Below, in pieces: positions 8,461-17,721 of a DNA stretch of 64,000 bases. How positions within the stretch are numbered: position 1 is the stretch's first letter; the number at the start of each line of letters is the position of its first letter. The stretch covers positions 186,001 to 250,000 of the forward strand of contig NZ_JAKQYJ010000002.1 in assembly GCF_022605525.1 (NCBI RefSeq). Reading direction: 5' to 3'. Both the position numbers and the translations under genes were made by a program. Origin of the DNA: Porphyrobacter sp. GA68. Lineage in GTDB: Bacteria; Pseudomonadota; Alphaproteobacteria; Sphingomonadales; Sphingomonadaceae. The notes beneath the pieces were generated by a model, which saw only the letters and a program-made list of their open reading frames with translations, made no database searches and was not told the DNA's origin.

Positions 8461-8484
8461 CCCCCTCCCGCTTCTGGGAGGGGG
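8461..8484. repeat. GC-rich palindrome between convergent genes
   Basis: Perfect 9-bp arms, CCCCCTCCC and GGGAGGGGG, around a 6-nt loop, lying in the 48-bp gap between the stops of the PLP enzyme and the DEAD-box helicase. It has no T-tract, so it is not a textbook intrinsic terminator. It may stall or protect both transcripts, and resembles the palindromes at 3528, 22824 and 24014. Confidence 0.5.
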
Positions 8485-8498
8485 TGGTGGACGGGCAG

Positions 8499-9836
8499 TT
8501 AACGCGCCGCCCGTGCGCCGCCGCTTGTCCGTCGGCCACCGCCGCGACGCGCGCCGCTGCGTTCGCCGCCTTGCGGCGGGCGGGCGCCCCGGTTCGGCGC
8601 CGGCTTCGCCTCCACCTGCTTCCTTGGCTGCGGACGACGGTGTTCCTGCCGGTTAGATTCGGCAGGCGTCGTACCCAGCCGCTCCACTTCGGCGCGGAAG
8701 GAGGGCGGCAGCGGGATCGGCTGCAGCGTCTGGCGTGTCAGCCGCTCGATGCCGCGCAGGTAATCCCGCTCGTCCGGCGCGCAGAAGGCGATGGCCATCC
8801 CTTCCGCACCCGCACGCGCTGTCCGGCCGATGCGGTGAACATACTGTTCGGCCACATTAGGCAGCTCGAAGTTGAACACGTGGCTGACGCCCGGAATGTC
8901 GATCCCGCGCGCGGCGATGTCGGTCGCCACCAGCACGCGGACCCGGCCCTGACGGAACTCGTCAAGCGCGCGTTCGCGCTGCGGCTGGCTCTTGTTGCCG
9001 TGAATGGCATTGGCGCGAATGCCGGCCTTGTCCAGGTTGCGGACCACGCGGTCGGCCCCGTGCTTGGTGCGGGTGAACACCAGCGCGCGGTCGATCTCGC
9101 GGCTTTCCAGCCCCTTTTGCAGGCTGACCGTCAGCAGAGCCTGCTTTTCGGGCTGGCTCACATGGCAGACATACTGGCTGACCCGCTCGGCCGTGGTCGC
9201 CGCCGGAGTGACGGATACCTGTGCCGGGTTTTTCAGGAACTTGGCCGCCAGTTCCTTGATCGCCTTGGGCATGGTGGCCGAGAACAGCAGCGTTTGTCGC
9301 TCCTTCGGGAGCAGGGCGACGATGTGCCGCAGGGCGTGGATGAAGCCCAGGTCGAGCATCTGGTCCGCCTCGTCGAGGACGAGGATTTCGGTCCGGTCCA
9401 GCGTCATCGCCTTCTGGTCGAGCATGTCGACCAGTCGCCCCGGCGTCGCCACCAGAATGTCGGAACCGCGAGCCATCTTCTGCCGGTCCTTGCCGACGGA
9501 TGTGCCGCCGACGATGCTCTGAGTCGACAGGCCGGACAGGGCACCGTAATCGCGTGCCGCATCGGCGATCTGCCCCGCCAGTTCGCGGGTGGGGGCCAGC
9601 ACCAGCATCCGGCAAGAGCGGCGCGGCGCGCCCTGTTCGGACCGGCGCAACCGGTCGATGGAAGGCAGCATGAACGCCGCCGTCTTGCCGGTGCCCGTCT
9701 GAGCAATGCCCAGCAGGTCGCGGCCTTGCAGCACCAGCGGTATCGCCTGCGCCTGTATAGGGGTTGGCGTGTCGTAGCCCTTCTGCTCGAGCGCCTGGAG
9801 GATGGGCTGCGACAGCCCGAGATCGGTGAATGTCAT
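8499..9836 (-). CDS. DEAD-box ATP-dependent RNA helicase (RhlE-like)
   Basis: 445 residues from the ATG at 9834-9836 (MTFTDLGLSQPILQAL). The full helicase motif set is present: Q-motif around TPTPIQAQAIP, motif I AQTGTGKT, Ia PTRELAGQI, Ib TPGRLVDML, II VLDEADQMLD, III SATMPK, then FTRTKHGADRVV, VATDIAARGIDIPGV and HRIGRTARAG. The C-terminal tail is rich in Arg, Gly and Pro, as in the RhlE group, which acts in ribosome assembly and RNA turnover. An in-frame ATG at 9857 would add seven residues (MKAIQTL); neither start has a strong Shine-Dalgarno. The roughly 290-bp upstream region has no gene and may hold a long leader. Confidence 0.93.
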   Translation of the reverse strand: MTFTDLGLSQPILQALEQKGYDTPTPIQAQAIPLVLQGRDLLGIAQTGTGKTAAFMLPSIDRLRRSEQGAPRRSCRMLVLAPTRELAGQIADAARDYGALSGLSTQSIVGGTSVGKDRQKMARGSDILVATPGRLVDMLDQKAMTLDRTEILVLDEADQMLDLGFIHALRHIVALLPKERQTLLFSATMPKAIKELAAKFLKNPAQVSVTPAATTAERVSQYVCHVSQPEKQALLTVSLQKGLESREIDRALVFTRTKHGADRVVRNLDKAGIRANAIHGNKSQPQRERALDEFRQGRVRVLVATDIAARGIDIPGVSHVFNFELPNVAEQYVHRIGRTARAGAEGMAIAFCAPDERDYLRGIERLTRQTLQPIPLPPSFRAEVERLGTTPAESNRQEHRRPQPRKQVEAKPAPNRGARPPQGGERSGARRGGGRRTSGGARAAR

Positions 9837-10125
9837 AAGTGTCTGTATCGCTTTCATGTGCGGCAACAGCGCACGTTTCCAAACGCACGCTGGCAGCGGG
9901 TTCGGAACGACCCGCGTGAAAAGGGAAGCTCTTGGAAGAACGGGGCGCAGCCGCGGCACCTGGCCGCATGTTCACGCTGCGAATAGCGTCCCGTTGCGCC
10001 GCCATGTGGGCCGTATGATGTGGAATGTCAATGCGGTTCTGGCGTGGCCAGTCAGGAGGCGGGGGCCAACTCGCCTTACCGACGCGGCTTGGATTACCAG
10101 TGGAGGAGAGCAGGCCGGTGGTGCC

Positions 10126-10653
10126 TCAGCCCCGCCAGACCCGCCGATCCTCCGCCGCCTTCAGCACCTCATACGCGAGGTGAAGCTTCTGGAACTCGGC
10201 TGCTGCCGCCTTGTCGCCGGGTCGCACGTCGGGGTGCACCGCTTTCGCCTTTTCCCGCCAGGCCCGTTTCACGGCCGCGAAGTCCGCGTCGGCTTCCAGT
10301 TCCAGCACGTTCAATGCGCGCATCTCGTCCGCCGACCGGCTGCCATCCCCGCTCGCACCCCAGCCATAATGCTGCGCCTCGGCATATCCGCTGTTTTCCC
10401 GCCGTTCCGCGCCCGCGCGCTCGCCCCGTTCGGCCTTGTCTAGCCCCGCAAAGTAGTCCCAGCCGCTGTTGTATTCGGCCGCATGACGTTGGCAGAACAT
10501 CCAGCGTTCGCGGCTGTTCGGTGCCTTGGGGGCGGGGCAGTCGCCCGGCGCGTCGCAGCCGTGGCGGTCGCACAGACGAACCTGCGCCGCTTCGCGCGCG
10601 CCGCCGTAAGCCCGCCACCGGGGAAAACCCCAATCAAGTGAGCGGCGGGTCAT
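10126..10653 (-). CDS. Small J-domain (DnaJ-like) protein
   Basis: 175 residues starting at the ATG at 10651-10653 (MTRRSLDWGFPRW). The N-terminal half is not a J-domain. It contains Cys and His pairs (VRLCDRHGCDAPGDCPAP, MFCQRHAAEYN) that could bind zinc. The C-terminal 65 residues form the J-domain (NVLELEADADFAAVKRAWREKA, with the HPD triad in AVHPDVRPGD and YEVLKAAEDRR). The J-domain recruits and activates Hsp70/DnaK, and the Cys-rich front probably chooses clients. This arrangement is common in sphingomonads and related alphaproteobacteria, but its client is unknown. The upstream frame stays open through a 15-bp tandem repeat, but that part is unlikely to be translated. Confidence 0.83.
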   Translation of the reverse strand: MTRRSLDWGFPRWRAYGGAREAAQVRLCDRHGCDAPGDCPAPKAPNSRERWMFCQRHAAEYNSGWDYFAGLDKAERGERAGAERRENSGYAEAQHYGWGASGDGSRSADEMRALNVLELEADADFAAVKRAWREKAKAVHPDVRPGDKAAAAEFQKLHLAYEVLKAAEDRRVWRG

Positions 10654-10744
10654 GGCGATATCGTCTGGGACATGGAAGGGGCGAAGATAGAAGCGGTTCG
10701 GCAAAGATACCAGACCCGCGATGCCGGGTCGCTGGATCACGGCT

Positions 10745-10804
10745 TGCAAAGCCGTACCCTGCAAAACCGTACCCTGTAAAACTCTACCCTGCAAAACCGT
10801 AGCT
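10745..10804. repeat. 15-bp tandem repeat, four copies
   Basis: Four contiguous 15-bp units (10745-10759, 10760-10774, 10775-10789, 10790-10804). Units 1 and 2 are TGCAAAGCCGTACCC and TGCAAAACCGTACCC; unit 3 has three changes and unit 4 ends differently. They sit in the 260-bp gap between the J-domain gene and pal. Unit length is a multiple of three, so an open frame crosses the array in both directions, but no start codon with a ribosome-binding site supports expression. Confidence 0.85.
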
Positions 10805-10913
10805 GGCGCATGCCGGCCAGCGACGCGGGATAACGCAGTCGCGGGATTGCCTGCGTTTTGCCAGCTACGGAACTGCTGCTGCCGCCACGGGGTGCGACAG
10901 AGGGCGCAAAGGA

Positions 10914-11432
10914 CTAGTTGACCACCACCGTCACCGCGCGGCGGTTCTGCGCCCAGGCGCTTTCGTTGGAGCCGAGCGCCACGGGGCGTTCCTTGCCATA
11001 GCTGACAGTGGTGATGCGGTTCGCGGGAATACCCAGGCTGACGAGGTAGTTCCTGGCTGCGTTTGCCCGGCGTTCGCCAAGTGCAAGGTTGTATTCGCGT
11101 GTGCCGCGTTCGTCCGCGTGCCCTTCAACGGTGACGCGGATGTTGGGATACTGCTGCAGATACTGAGCCTGTGTGCGCAGGGCAGCCTGGTCGGTGGCGT
11201 CGATATTGTACTGGTCCGTGTCGAAGTAGATGATGTTCTGACCGTTGACCGACTGTTCGAAGTGAGCCTGAGTGCCGGGCTGTGCGGCTCCGCCGCCGGT
11301 ACCGGTGGAGGGCGACGTAGTCTGGCTCGGGGCGACGGGGGTCGGCGGCAGTTCTTCGGGCGCGCGGCTCCGGCAACCAGCCAGGACAAGCGTGGTGACG
11401 GCAAGCGCCGTTGCGGCGTGGGTTATCTTCAT
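10914..11432 (-). CDS. pal: Peptidoglycan-associated lipoprotein Pal
   Basis: 172 residues from the ATG at 11430-11432, with GGAAAGGA upstream. A short signal peptide ends in the lipobox LVLAGC, so the mature protein is lipidated and held at the inner leaflet of the outer membrane. A Pro/Ser/Thr/Gly-rich linker leads to an OmpA-like peptidoglycan-binding domain: VNGQNIIYFDTDQYNID, VTVEGHADERGTREYN, LGERRANAARNYL and YGKERP. Pal anchors the outer membrane to peptidoglycan and receives TolB and TolA during cell division. It is the last gene of ybgC-tolQRAB-pal. Confidence 0.96.
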   Translation of the reverse strand: MKITHAATALAVTTLVLAGCRSRAPEELPPTPVAPSQTTSPSTGTGGGAAQPGTQAHFEQSVNGQNIIYFDTDQYNIDATDQAALRTQAQYLQQYPNIRVTVEGHADERGTREYNLALGERRANAARNYLVSLGIPANRITTVSYGKERPVALGSNESAWAQNRRAVTVVVN

Positions 11433-11493
11433 GCGTGTGGTCCTTTCCCTGTTCACGTCATTGATGAGAAACCATCGTATCTTGTAACGCCGC

Positions 11494-12909
11494 TTACGGC
11501 AAAATCGGTCCCCACGCTGGGTCGGACGCGTCGACCGGGGTGGGCAGGCGGCGCTCGTTCCGGCCGGTCAGATCAACTTGCCATAACCCGGTCCGGCCCG
11601 ATCCGCGTTCGGTGCGGAAGAATTGGATGATCCGCCCGTTTGGTGCCCATGTGGGCGCCTCGTCCTGCCATGAATTGGTCAGATGGCGCAGGTTTCGGCC
11701 ATCGGGCGTAATGGTGGCGATGCGGAAGTTGCCGGTGATGTGGGTGAATGCGATCTGGTCTCCGCGCGGGCTCCATTCCGGCGTTGCGGCCCGGCCGCCG
11801 AAGAAAGACAGGCGACGCTGGTTCGAACCATCCGCGTTCATGATGTAAAGCTGCTGGGTGCCGGAACGGTCGCTTTCGAACACGATCTGTCGACCATCGG
11901 GGGAATAGGAGCCGCCGATGTCGATGCCCGGCGTATCGGTCAACCGTTGCGGCGTGCCGCCCGCTGCGGGGACCCGGTAAATGTCCGTATTGCCCCCCAG
12001 AGCCATCGAATAAAGGATATAGCGCCCATCCGGCGACCAGCGGGGCGCAATGGTGGCGCCGGCGGTTTCTGCGACTAGCCGCTGTCGGCCCGTGCCGATA
12101 TCATAGACATAGATGCGCGGGTTGCCATCCACGTAAGACAGGTAGAGCAGCTTGGAATAGTCGGGGGAATAGCGCGGGGTCAGCGCGGTTGACTGGCCGT
12201 TGGTGATGAACCGGTGGTTCGCCCCGTCCGAATCCATGATGGCGAGCCGCTTGACCCGCCGGTCCTTCGGTCCGGTTTCCGCGATGTACGCAATCCGGCT
12301 GTCGAAGAACGGCGTCTCGCCGGTCAGGCGGGAATAGACCATATCCGCGCACTTGTGCGCCGCCCGCCGCCATTCCGACGGTTCGACCACCCAGCCGTCG
12401 CGTGCGATTTCCTGCCGCAGCGACACGTCATAAAGGTAGCAGCCGATGGTCAGCCGGTTGTCCGCGCCCGCCCGGACAAACCCCTGCACCAGCATTTCGG
12501 TGCCGCGCTGGGTCCACCCGGTGAACGTGGGTGCGGTGACTTGCGCATAGCCGGTCTGCGGCAGCGAATCTGGCCCGACCGGCCGAAAAAGGCCGTTGTT
12601 TCTGAGGTTGTTGTAGATCACATCACCCACCGCCCGGCCAAGCGCGGCGGTGCCTTGCGCGTTGGCGGGTGTCGGCTGATCCCGGTCGGTGGCAAATGCG
12701 GGAATGGCAATGGACATATCCTGCCATTCGCTTTCGTCGGTGACTGTGAAACTCAGCCCGTCGGCAGGCTGGTTGTTCGAACCCTGGACCGGTACCTGCG
12801 TCACGTTCCCGTCTGGCGGAGGCGGGGCGCCGAGGTCCTGCGCCGCGGCGGGCACCGCGCACCACAGGGCGACTCCGGCGAAAAGGGTGAAGCGTGAAAT
12901 CAGTTTCAT
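11494..12909 (-). CDS. tolB: Tol-Pal system periplasmic protein TolB
   Basis: 471 residues. A Sec signal peptide ends near residue 24 (CAVPAAAQ). The N-terminal alpha/beta domain includes DMSIAIPAF and the GDVIYNNLRNNGLF region. A six-bladed beta-propeller follows, with repeated TolB/WD40-like blades such as TPRYSPDYSKLLYLSY, APRWSPDGRYILYSM, GSYSPDGRQIVFESD and TPEWSPRGDQIAFT. TolB moves between Pal and TolA to recycle Pal. The start ATG at 12907-12909 overlaps the tolA stop by 4 nt, indicating translational coupling. Confidence 0.96.
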   Translation of the reverse strand: MKLISRFTLFAGVALWCAVPAAAQDLGAPPPPDGNVTQVPVQGSNNQPADGLSFTVTDESEWQDMSIAIPAFATDRDQPTPANAQGTAALGRAVGDVIYNNLRNNGLFRPVGPDSLPQTGYAQVTAPTFTGWTQRGTEMLVQGFVRAGADNRLTIGCYLYDVSLRQEIARDGWVVEPSEWRRAAHKCADMVYSRLTGETPFFDSRIAYIAETGPKDRRVKRLAIMDSDGANHRFITNGQSTALTPRYSPDYSKLLYLSYVDGNPRIYVYDIGTGRQRLVAETAGATIAPRWSPDGRYILYSMALGGNTDIYRVPAAGGTPQRLTDTPGIDIGGSYSPDGRQIVFESDRSGTQQLYIMNADGSNQRRLSFFGGRAATPEWSPRGDQIAFTHITGNFRIATITPDGRNLRHLTNSWQDEAPTWAPNGRIIQFFRTERGSGRTGLWQVDLTGRNERRLPTPVDASDPAWGPILP

Positions 12910-13808
12910 TGCGATAGGCTCCTGTCGAAGCGGGCACTGGAAACGTTGCTCCAGGCGGCGTAGTACTCTTCGGGTAGGTTGAACGGCGCGGCAAGCTGAA
13001 CCGCGCGGATGGCGCGTTCGGCGTGCAGCGCCTTCTGCGGCGAATTGGCGTCGGTGATCCCGGACTGGCTGACCACCCGCGGCGTTCCCGCAAGAGAGCC
13101 GTCGCGGTTCAGCCGGAATGACAGCACCGTCACCAGCCGGTCGGCATCCACGCCCGACGGCGCATTCCAGTGCGGTTTGAGTTGCCGGATGATGGCGGAA
13201 GTTATCGACGCCTGCGTTCGCGCGCCGATCGCGCTGGCGGGCGCGCGGGTCTCCTGCGTGTCCGCGCTGCCCGCCCCGGCAAGAAAATCGCTCCCGATCC
13301 GGCTTGCTGCCTGCCGCTGTTGCGGGGCGGGCTGCGCAGCAGCGGTCGGACGGGGTGCCGGCGCGCTGGTCTGGCGCGGCTGCGGCGCGGGTTGTGCGGG
13401 CTGGGGAGTGGCCCGTGGCTGCGGGGGCTGGGCAGTCGCGCGCGGCTGCGGCGCGGGTGCGGGGCGTGGTGGGGGACTGGCCACGGGCTGCGGCCGTTCA
13501 ACCGGCTGCTGTATGGGCGGCAGGGGCGGGGTGACCTCAGGTTCGGGCGGCGCGGTGGTTTCCTGCGATAATTGCGGCGCAACGGCGGCGCGGCTGGCGG
13601 GGACCGGCACCGGCGCGGTATCGGCCAGGCCAACGTCCTGCGACAGGTTCACCACCATGCGTTCTTCCTGCGGCGCGACCGGCGCAGGTGCCTCGCGGCT
13701 GACCAGAAAAGCGGCCAGTGCCACGTGCGCGGCGATAGCAATGCCAAGACCGATCCGCTCTTCCCGGCGGGGCTGGGTCGCAGGCGAGGATACAGCGTGG
13801 CTTGCCAT
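12906..13808 (-). CDS. tolA: TolA-like envelope integrity protein (TonB-type C-terminus)
   Basis: 300 residues. A single N-terminal membrane anchor at about 21-41 (GLGIAIAAHVALAAFLVS) is followed by a long Pro/Ala/Gln-rich periplasmic arm (about 75-180) with repeats such as QPPQPRATPQPAQPAPQPRQ. A compact C-terminal domain follows, with QLKPHWNAPSGVDADRLVTV and FNLPEEYYAAW. The position between tolR and tolB supports TolA; the low-complexity arm and C-terminus also resemble TonB, as usual in alphaproteobacteria. It transmits proton-motive force from TolQR to TolB and Pal. The start is the ATG at 13806-13808, 11 bp after the tolR stop. Confidence 0.9.
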   Translation of the reverse strand: MASHAVSSPATQPRREERIGLGIAIAAHVALAAFLVSREAPAPVAPQEERMVVNLSQDVGLADTAPVPVPASRAAVAPQLSQETTAPPEPEVTPPLPPIQQPVERPQPVASPPPRPAPAPQPRATAQPPQPRATPQPAQPAPQPRQTSAPAPRPTAAAQPAPQQRQAASRIGSDFLAGAGSADTQETRAPASAIGARTQASITSAIIRQLKPHWNAPSGVDADRLVTVLSFRLNRDGSLAGTPRVVSQSGITDANSPQKALHAERAIRAVQLAAPFNLPEEYYAAWSNVSSARFDRSLSQ

Positions 13809-13819
13809 GATTAGCCGGG

Positions 13820-14262
<443 letters not shown>

Positions 14263-14263
<1 letters not shown>

Positions 14264-14964
14264 CAGGCGGGCACCTTTTCCAGCTCGCGGCTGAGGCTGG
14301 CATGGAACCGCCCGGCAAAGCGTTGCAGGCGCGCCTCGAACCGGTTCACCTGATCGGAGAAGCGGTTGTAGGCGATCACCGCGGGAATGGCCGCGAACAA
14401 CCCGATGGCCGTGGCGAACAAGGCTTCCGAGATGCCCGGCGCCACCACGGCGAGCGAAGACGATTCCTGCGCCCCGATCTGGAAAAAGCTGTTCATGATC
14501 CCCCACACGGTGCCGAACAGCCCCACGAACGGGGCCACCGCGCCGACGGTGGCGAGGAACGACAGCCGTTCCGAAAGGCTGTCCGCTTCCTCGGCAATCT
14601 GGTTGTCCATGGCGCCCGCAACGCGTTCGCGCGTCCCGTCGCGGTCGATTGGCTGCGACTTGGTCGACCGGCGCCATTCGGCCACCGCCGCGTCGACGAC
14701 CCGCGCGCTGGGCAGGTCGCGTTTGCGCTTGCCTGACATAAGCGCCTCGTAATCGTCGGACCGCCAGAACGCTTCCTCGAACCGGCGGGTGCTGGAGCGC
14801 AGGCGGTTCATCCGCAGGATGAAGGAGATGATGATGGCCCACACCCAGATGCTGGCGAGGATCAGTCCGATCATCACCGCCTGCACGACGATGTCGGCCA
14901 TCAGGAACAGTTCCACGGGATCAAGCCGGGTCGGCGGGGCAACAGTCAGGAACAGGGATGTCAT
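14263..14964 (-). CDS. tolQ: Tol-Pal proton channel subunit TolQ
   Basis: 233 residues, the usual family length, from the ATG at 14962-14964 that overlaps the ybgC stop by 4 nt. Three membrane helices are visible: around residues 23-45 (IVVQAVMIGLILASIWVWAI), in the segment LSFLATVGAVAPFVGLFGTVWGIM, and near the C-terminus (ATAIGLFAAIPAVIAYNRFS). These last two carry the signature of the MotA/TolQ/ExbB channel. TolQ forms the pentameric channel around TolR. The frame is open further upstream, but that region codes for ybgC in another frame. Confidence 0.95.
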
Positions 14965-15449
14965 GTGGCGTCGATGGCCTCGTTTACTGCGGAGTTGATG
15001 AAATCGGCGAACCGTTCGCGCCAGGCGGCTGGCTGTCGCCGCGGACGTCCGTCGGGAGAGATGAAGCCCACCCGCAAGGCGGCTTCGGCGCAAAGTGTCT
15101 GCCCCCGCCACACAGCCTGCGCCATGCGGCAACTTGCCGCCCCCAGTTCGGTGCAGCGGGTAGTGATGATCAGGTCATCGTCAAGGCGTGCCGGACTGAC
15201 GTAGCGCAGGTGAAGGTCGGCCACCGCCCAAGCGCCTTCGCCCGCCTCGATCGCGGCCCGCTGATCTATGCCCAGGCGGCGCAGCAGATCGGACCGCGCC
15301 CGTTCGAACCAGCGCAGGTAATTGGCGTGATAGGTAATCCCGGACAGGTCCGTGTCTTCGTAATAGACGCGCACGGCATAAAGGTGCCGGTCGCCGTCAA
15401 TGACGCCATCGGGACGGTTGGGCGCTGGTGATGAAGGGGGATGCTTCAT
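14961..15449 (-). CDS. ybgC: Acyl-CoA thioesterase YbgC (Tol-Pal-associated)
   Basis: 162 residues of the hot-dog thioesterase fold, starting at the ATG at 15447-15449 (MKHPPSSPAPNR). The 4-hydroxybenzoyl-CoA thioesterase-type active site is seen in YYEDTDLSGITYHANYLRWFERAR, whose first Asp is the likely catalytic residue. LGIDQRAA and MAQAVWRGQTLCAEA follow. YbgC usually heads the tol-pal operon and hydrolyses acyl-CoA, or acts with phospholipid enzymes at the membrane. Its stop overlaps tolQ by 4 nt, so it is the first gene of the six-gene operon. Confidence 0.93.
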   Translation of the reverse strand: MKHPPSSPAPNRPDGVIDGDRHLYAVRVYYEDTDLSGITYHANYLRWFERARSDLLRRLGIDQRAAIEAGEGAWAVADLHLRYVSPARLDDDLIITTRCTELGAASCRMAQAVWRGQTLCAEAALRVGFISPDGRPRRQPAAWRERFADFINSAVNEAIDAT

Positions 15450-15525
15450 GCCTGGACACGCGACATAGACGAGCGGAAGGTTAACGGGCAAGCATCGGAT
15501 GCTTCCAAGGCGTACCGCCCACGGG

Positions 15526-15903
15526 TCAACCGCCGATCATCCGGCCAAGCGGCTCGCCGCCAAAGATGTGGACGTGCAGGTGGGGTACTTCCTGTCCGGC
15601 ATGACCGCCGGTGTTCGCGAGGAGACGGTAGCCCGGCTCCACCAACCCCTTTTCACGCGCGACGGTGCCGACCGCCCGGACGAAGCCGGCGATCTCCTCG
15701 GCGGATGCGCTGGCGGAAAAGTCATCCCATGACACATAGCGTCCTTTGGGGACGACCAGCGTGTGCACCGCGGCCTGCGGGTTAATGTCCTCGAACGCGC
15801 AGGCCCATTCATCCTCGTACACCTTGGTCGAAGGGATCTCGCCGCGCAGGATCTTGGCAAAGATGTTGCCGTCGTCATAGGCCTGCGTTGCGTCGATCGG
15901 CAT
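15526..15903 (-). CDS. hinT: HIT-family (histidine triad) nucleotide-binding protein
   Basis: 125 residues with the histidine triad HLHVHIF near residue 112 and the family N-terminal pattern DDGNIFAKILRGEIPSTKVYED. HINT enzymes hydrolyse nucleoside phosphoramidates such as AMP-lysine. The ATG at 15901-15903 overlaps the stop of hisE by one nucleotide (TAATG), so it is the last gene of the his operon, a frequent alphaproteobacterial arrangement. No functional link to histidine synthesis is known to me. Confidence 0.93.
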   Translation of the reverse strand: MPIDATQAYDDGNIFAKILRGEIPSTKVYEDEWACAFEDINPQAAVHTLVVPKGRYVSWDDFSASASAEEIAGFVRAVGTVAREKGLVEPGYRLLANTGGHAGQEVPHLHVHIFGGEPLGRMIGG

Positions 15904-16220
15904 TACGCGCTCCTTCCTGCTTTCTCTGCGATGCCCGAGACGCCCTCACGGCGGCCCAGTTCTGCGAGGACACTTCCCAGCGCAACACCCCTGGCGTCCA
16001 GCAGCACCAGCAGGTGAAACAGAAGGTCCGCCGCCTCTGCGGTCAGGTCGTCCGGCGAGCCGGCAAGGGCGGCCACAACCGTCTCCACCGCTTCCTCGCC
16101 CAGCTTGCGCGCGATGACGGGAACGCCGCGCTGGTAAAGCTGCGCGACATAGCTCGCCTGCGGGTCGGCGGACCGGCGCGCGGCGATGACCTGCTGCAAG
16201 CGGGCGAGCGTATCAGCCAC
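15903..16220 (-). CDS. hisE: Phosphoribosyl-ATP pyrophosphatase
   Basis: Second step of histidine synthesis: hydrolyses phosphoribosyl-ATP to phosphoribosyl-AMP. The conserved core [16 protein letters not shown], then [18 protein letters not shown] and [13 protein letters not shown], gives the Glu-rich helical metal site of the MazG-like fold. I choose the GTG at 16218-16220, giving 105 residues, the normal family length, and an 8-nt overlap with hisF (GTGGCTGA) identical to the hisB-hisH junction. An ATG at 16251-16253 would add 11 residues and overlap hisF by 41 nt. Confidence 0.9.
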   Translation of the reverse strand: MADTLARLQQVIAARRSADPQASYVAQLYQRGVPVIARKLGEEAVETVVAALAGSPDDLTAEAADLLFHLLVLLDARGVALGSVLAELGRREGVSGIAEKAGRSA

Positions 16221-16983
16221 GCGCTGGAAGTCCCGCTGCCCGCAATGCCGCATGAGCCTCTGCGATCGTGTGCCGGCCGAAATGGAAGATGGATGCCGCC
16301 AGCACTGCGCTGGCATGACCTTTCGCCACGCCTTCTACCAGGTGCTCCAGCGTGCCGACCCCTCCGCTGGCGACCACCGGCACCGGCACCGCGTCCGCGA
16401 TGGCGCGGATAAGATCGAGATCGTAGCCGGCCATAGTTCCGTCACCATCCATGCTCGTCACCAGCAGTTCGCCTGCGCCCATTTGTGCCAGACGAACGGC
16501 GTGCTCCACCGCGTCGATGCCGGTCGCGCGCCGGCCGCCGTGGGTAAATACCTCCCAGCCGCGCAGCGCGCCGCTGGTCGCGGCCCGCGCATCGACCGAA
16601 GCAACAACGCACTGGCTGCCGAACCTGTCGGCTATTTCCGCCACCAGTTCCGGGCGGCTGACCGCGGCCGAGTTTACAGCGACCTTGTCCGCGCCCGCCA
16701 GCAGCAAGGCTCTGGCATCCGCCACGCTGCGCACCCCGCCGCCCACGGTCAGCGGCATGAAGCACACCTCGGCGGTGCGCTGCACCACATCCAGCAACGT
16801 GCCGCGCCCTTCGTGCGTGGCGCTGATGTCAAGGAAGCACAGTTCGTCGGCACCCGCCCGGTCATAGGCGCGGGCCTGTTCCACCGGGTCGCCGGCGTCC
16901 TTCAGATCGACGAAGTTCACGCCCTTGACCACGCGGCCATCGGCCACGTCGAGGCAGGGTATGACGCGGATGCGGACGGTCAT
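16213..16983 (-). CDS. hisF: Imidazole glycerol phosphate synthase cyclase subunit
   Basis: 256 residues of a (beta/alpha)8 barrel. HisF joins ammonia from HisH to PRFAR to make imidazole glycerol phosphate and AICAR. The N-terminal strand [22 protein letters not shown] carries the first catalytic Asp, and [14 protein letters not shown] the second. Half-barrel phosphate motifs include [10 protein letters not shown] and [13 protein letters not shown]. The start is the ATG at 16981-16983, overlapping the hisA stop by 4 nt. Confidence 0.97.
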   Translation of the reverse strand: MTVRIRVIPCLDVADGRVVKGVNFVDLKDAGDPVEQARAYDRAGADELCFLDISATHEGRGTLLDVVQRTAEVCFMPLTVGGGVRSVADARALLLAGADKVAVNSAAVSRPELVAEIADRFGSQCVVASVDARAATSGALRGWEVFTHGGRRATGIDAVEHAVRLAQMGAGELLVTSMDGDGTMAGYDLDLIRAIADAVPVPVVASGGVGTLEHLVEGVAKGHASAVLAASIFHFGRHTIAEAHAALRAAGLPARG

Positions 16984-17711
16984 GCGCCGCGCCCTGCAAG
17001 CGCGATCGCCGCCGCCAGATCGAGCCGCCCTTCGTATAAGGCGCGCCCGCAGATCACCCCTTCGATCCCGTCACGCGTGTGCAGCGACAGGATGTGAATG
17101 TCATCCAGCCCCTTCACCCCGCCGCTGGCAATGACCGGAATGTCCACCTGCCGGGCGAGATCGACGGTTGCATCGATGTTAACGCCGGTCAGCAGCCCGT
17201 CCCGCCCGATGTCGGTGAACAGCAGCGCGGCAACCCCTGCGTCCTCGAACCGGTGGGCGAGGTCCGTCACCGGCACGTCCGACACTTCGGCCCAGCCATG
17301 CGTTGCGACCATGCCGTCGCGCGCGTCCACCGCGACCACGATGCCGCCGGGCCAATCGCGCGCTGCCTGTTTGACAAAATCTGGATCGGACAGCGCAGCC
17401 GATCCGATCACGATGCGCGCCACGCCCAGCGCGAACCACCGTTCCACCGCGCGCGTGTCGCGGATGCCGCCGCCAAGCTGCACATGGCCGGGAAACGCGG
17501 CAACGATCCGTTCCACCGCCTGCGCGTTGCGGCTTTCGCCGGCGAAGGCACCGTCCAGGTCCACCACGTGCAGATGCTGCGCCCCGGCATACGCGAACCG
17601 CCGGGCCTGCTCCGCCGGATCGTCGGCATAGATGGTCGCGCGGTCCATGTCGCCTTCGGCTAGGCGCACGACCTGACCATCCTTCAGATCGATGGCGGGA
17701 AAAACGATCAC
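16980..17711 (-). CDS. hisA: ProFAR isomerase HisA
   Basis: 243 residues read from a GTG at 17709-17711, with GAGGAA about 8 nt upstream. The first residues [17 protein letters not shown] carry the catalytic Asp of the opening beta strand; [26 protein letters not shown] (second Asp) and [13 protein letters not shown] complete the barrel. No ATG exists near this start in this frame. HisA isomerises the ribosyl moiety of ProFAR before HisHF. It lies 10 bp after hisH and overlaps hisF by 4 nt. Confidence 0.96.
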   Translation of the reverse strand: MIVFPAIDLKDGQVVRLAEGDMDRATIYADDPAEQARRFAYAGAQHLHVVDLDGAFAGESRNAQAVERIVAAFPGHVQLGGGIRDTRAVERWFALGVARIVIGSAALSDPDFVKQAARDWPGGIVVAVDARDGMVATHGWAEVSDVPVTDLAHRFEDAGVAALLFTDIGRDGLLTGVNIDATVDLARQVDIPVIASGGVKGLDDIHILSLHTRDGIEGVICGRALYEGRLDLAAAIALAGRGA

Positions 17712-17721
17712 GCCGCATTCC

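Noticed and set aside
13202-13633. Repeat-like signal in the 13.2-13.6 kb region
   Set aside because: This is the Pro/Ala/Gln-rich arm of TolA, a normal low-complexity coding segment.
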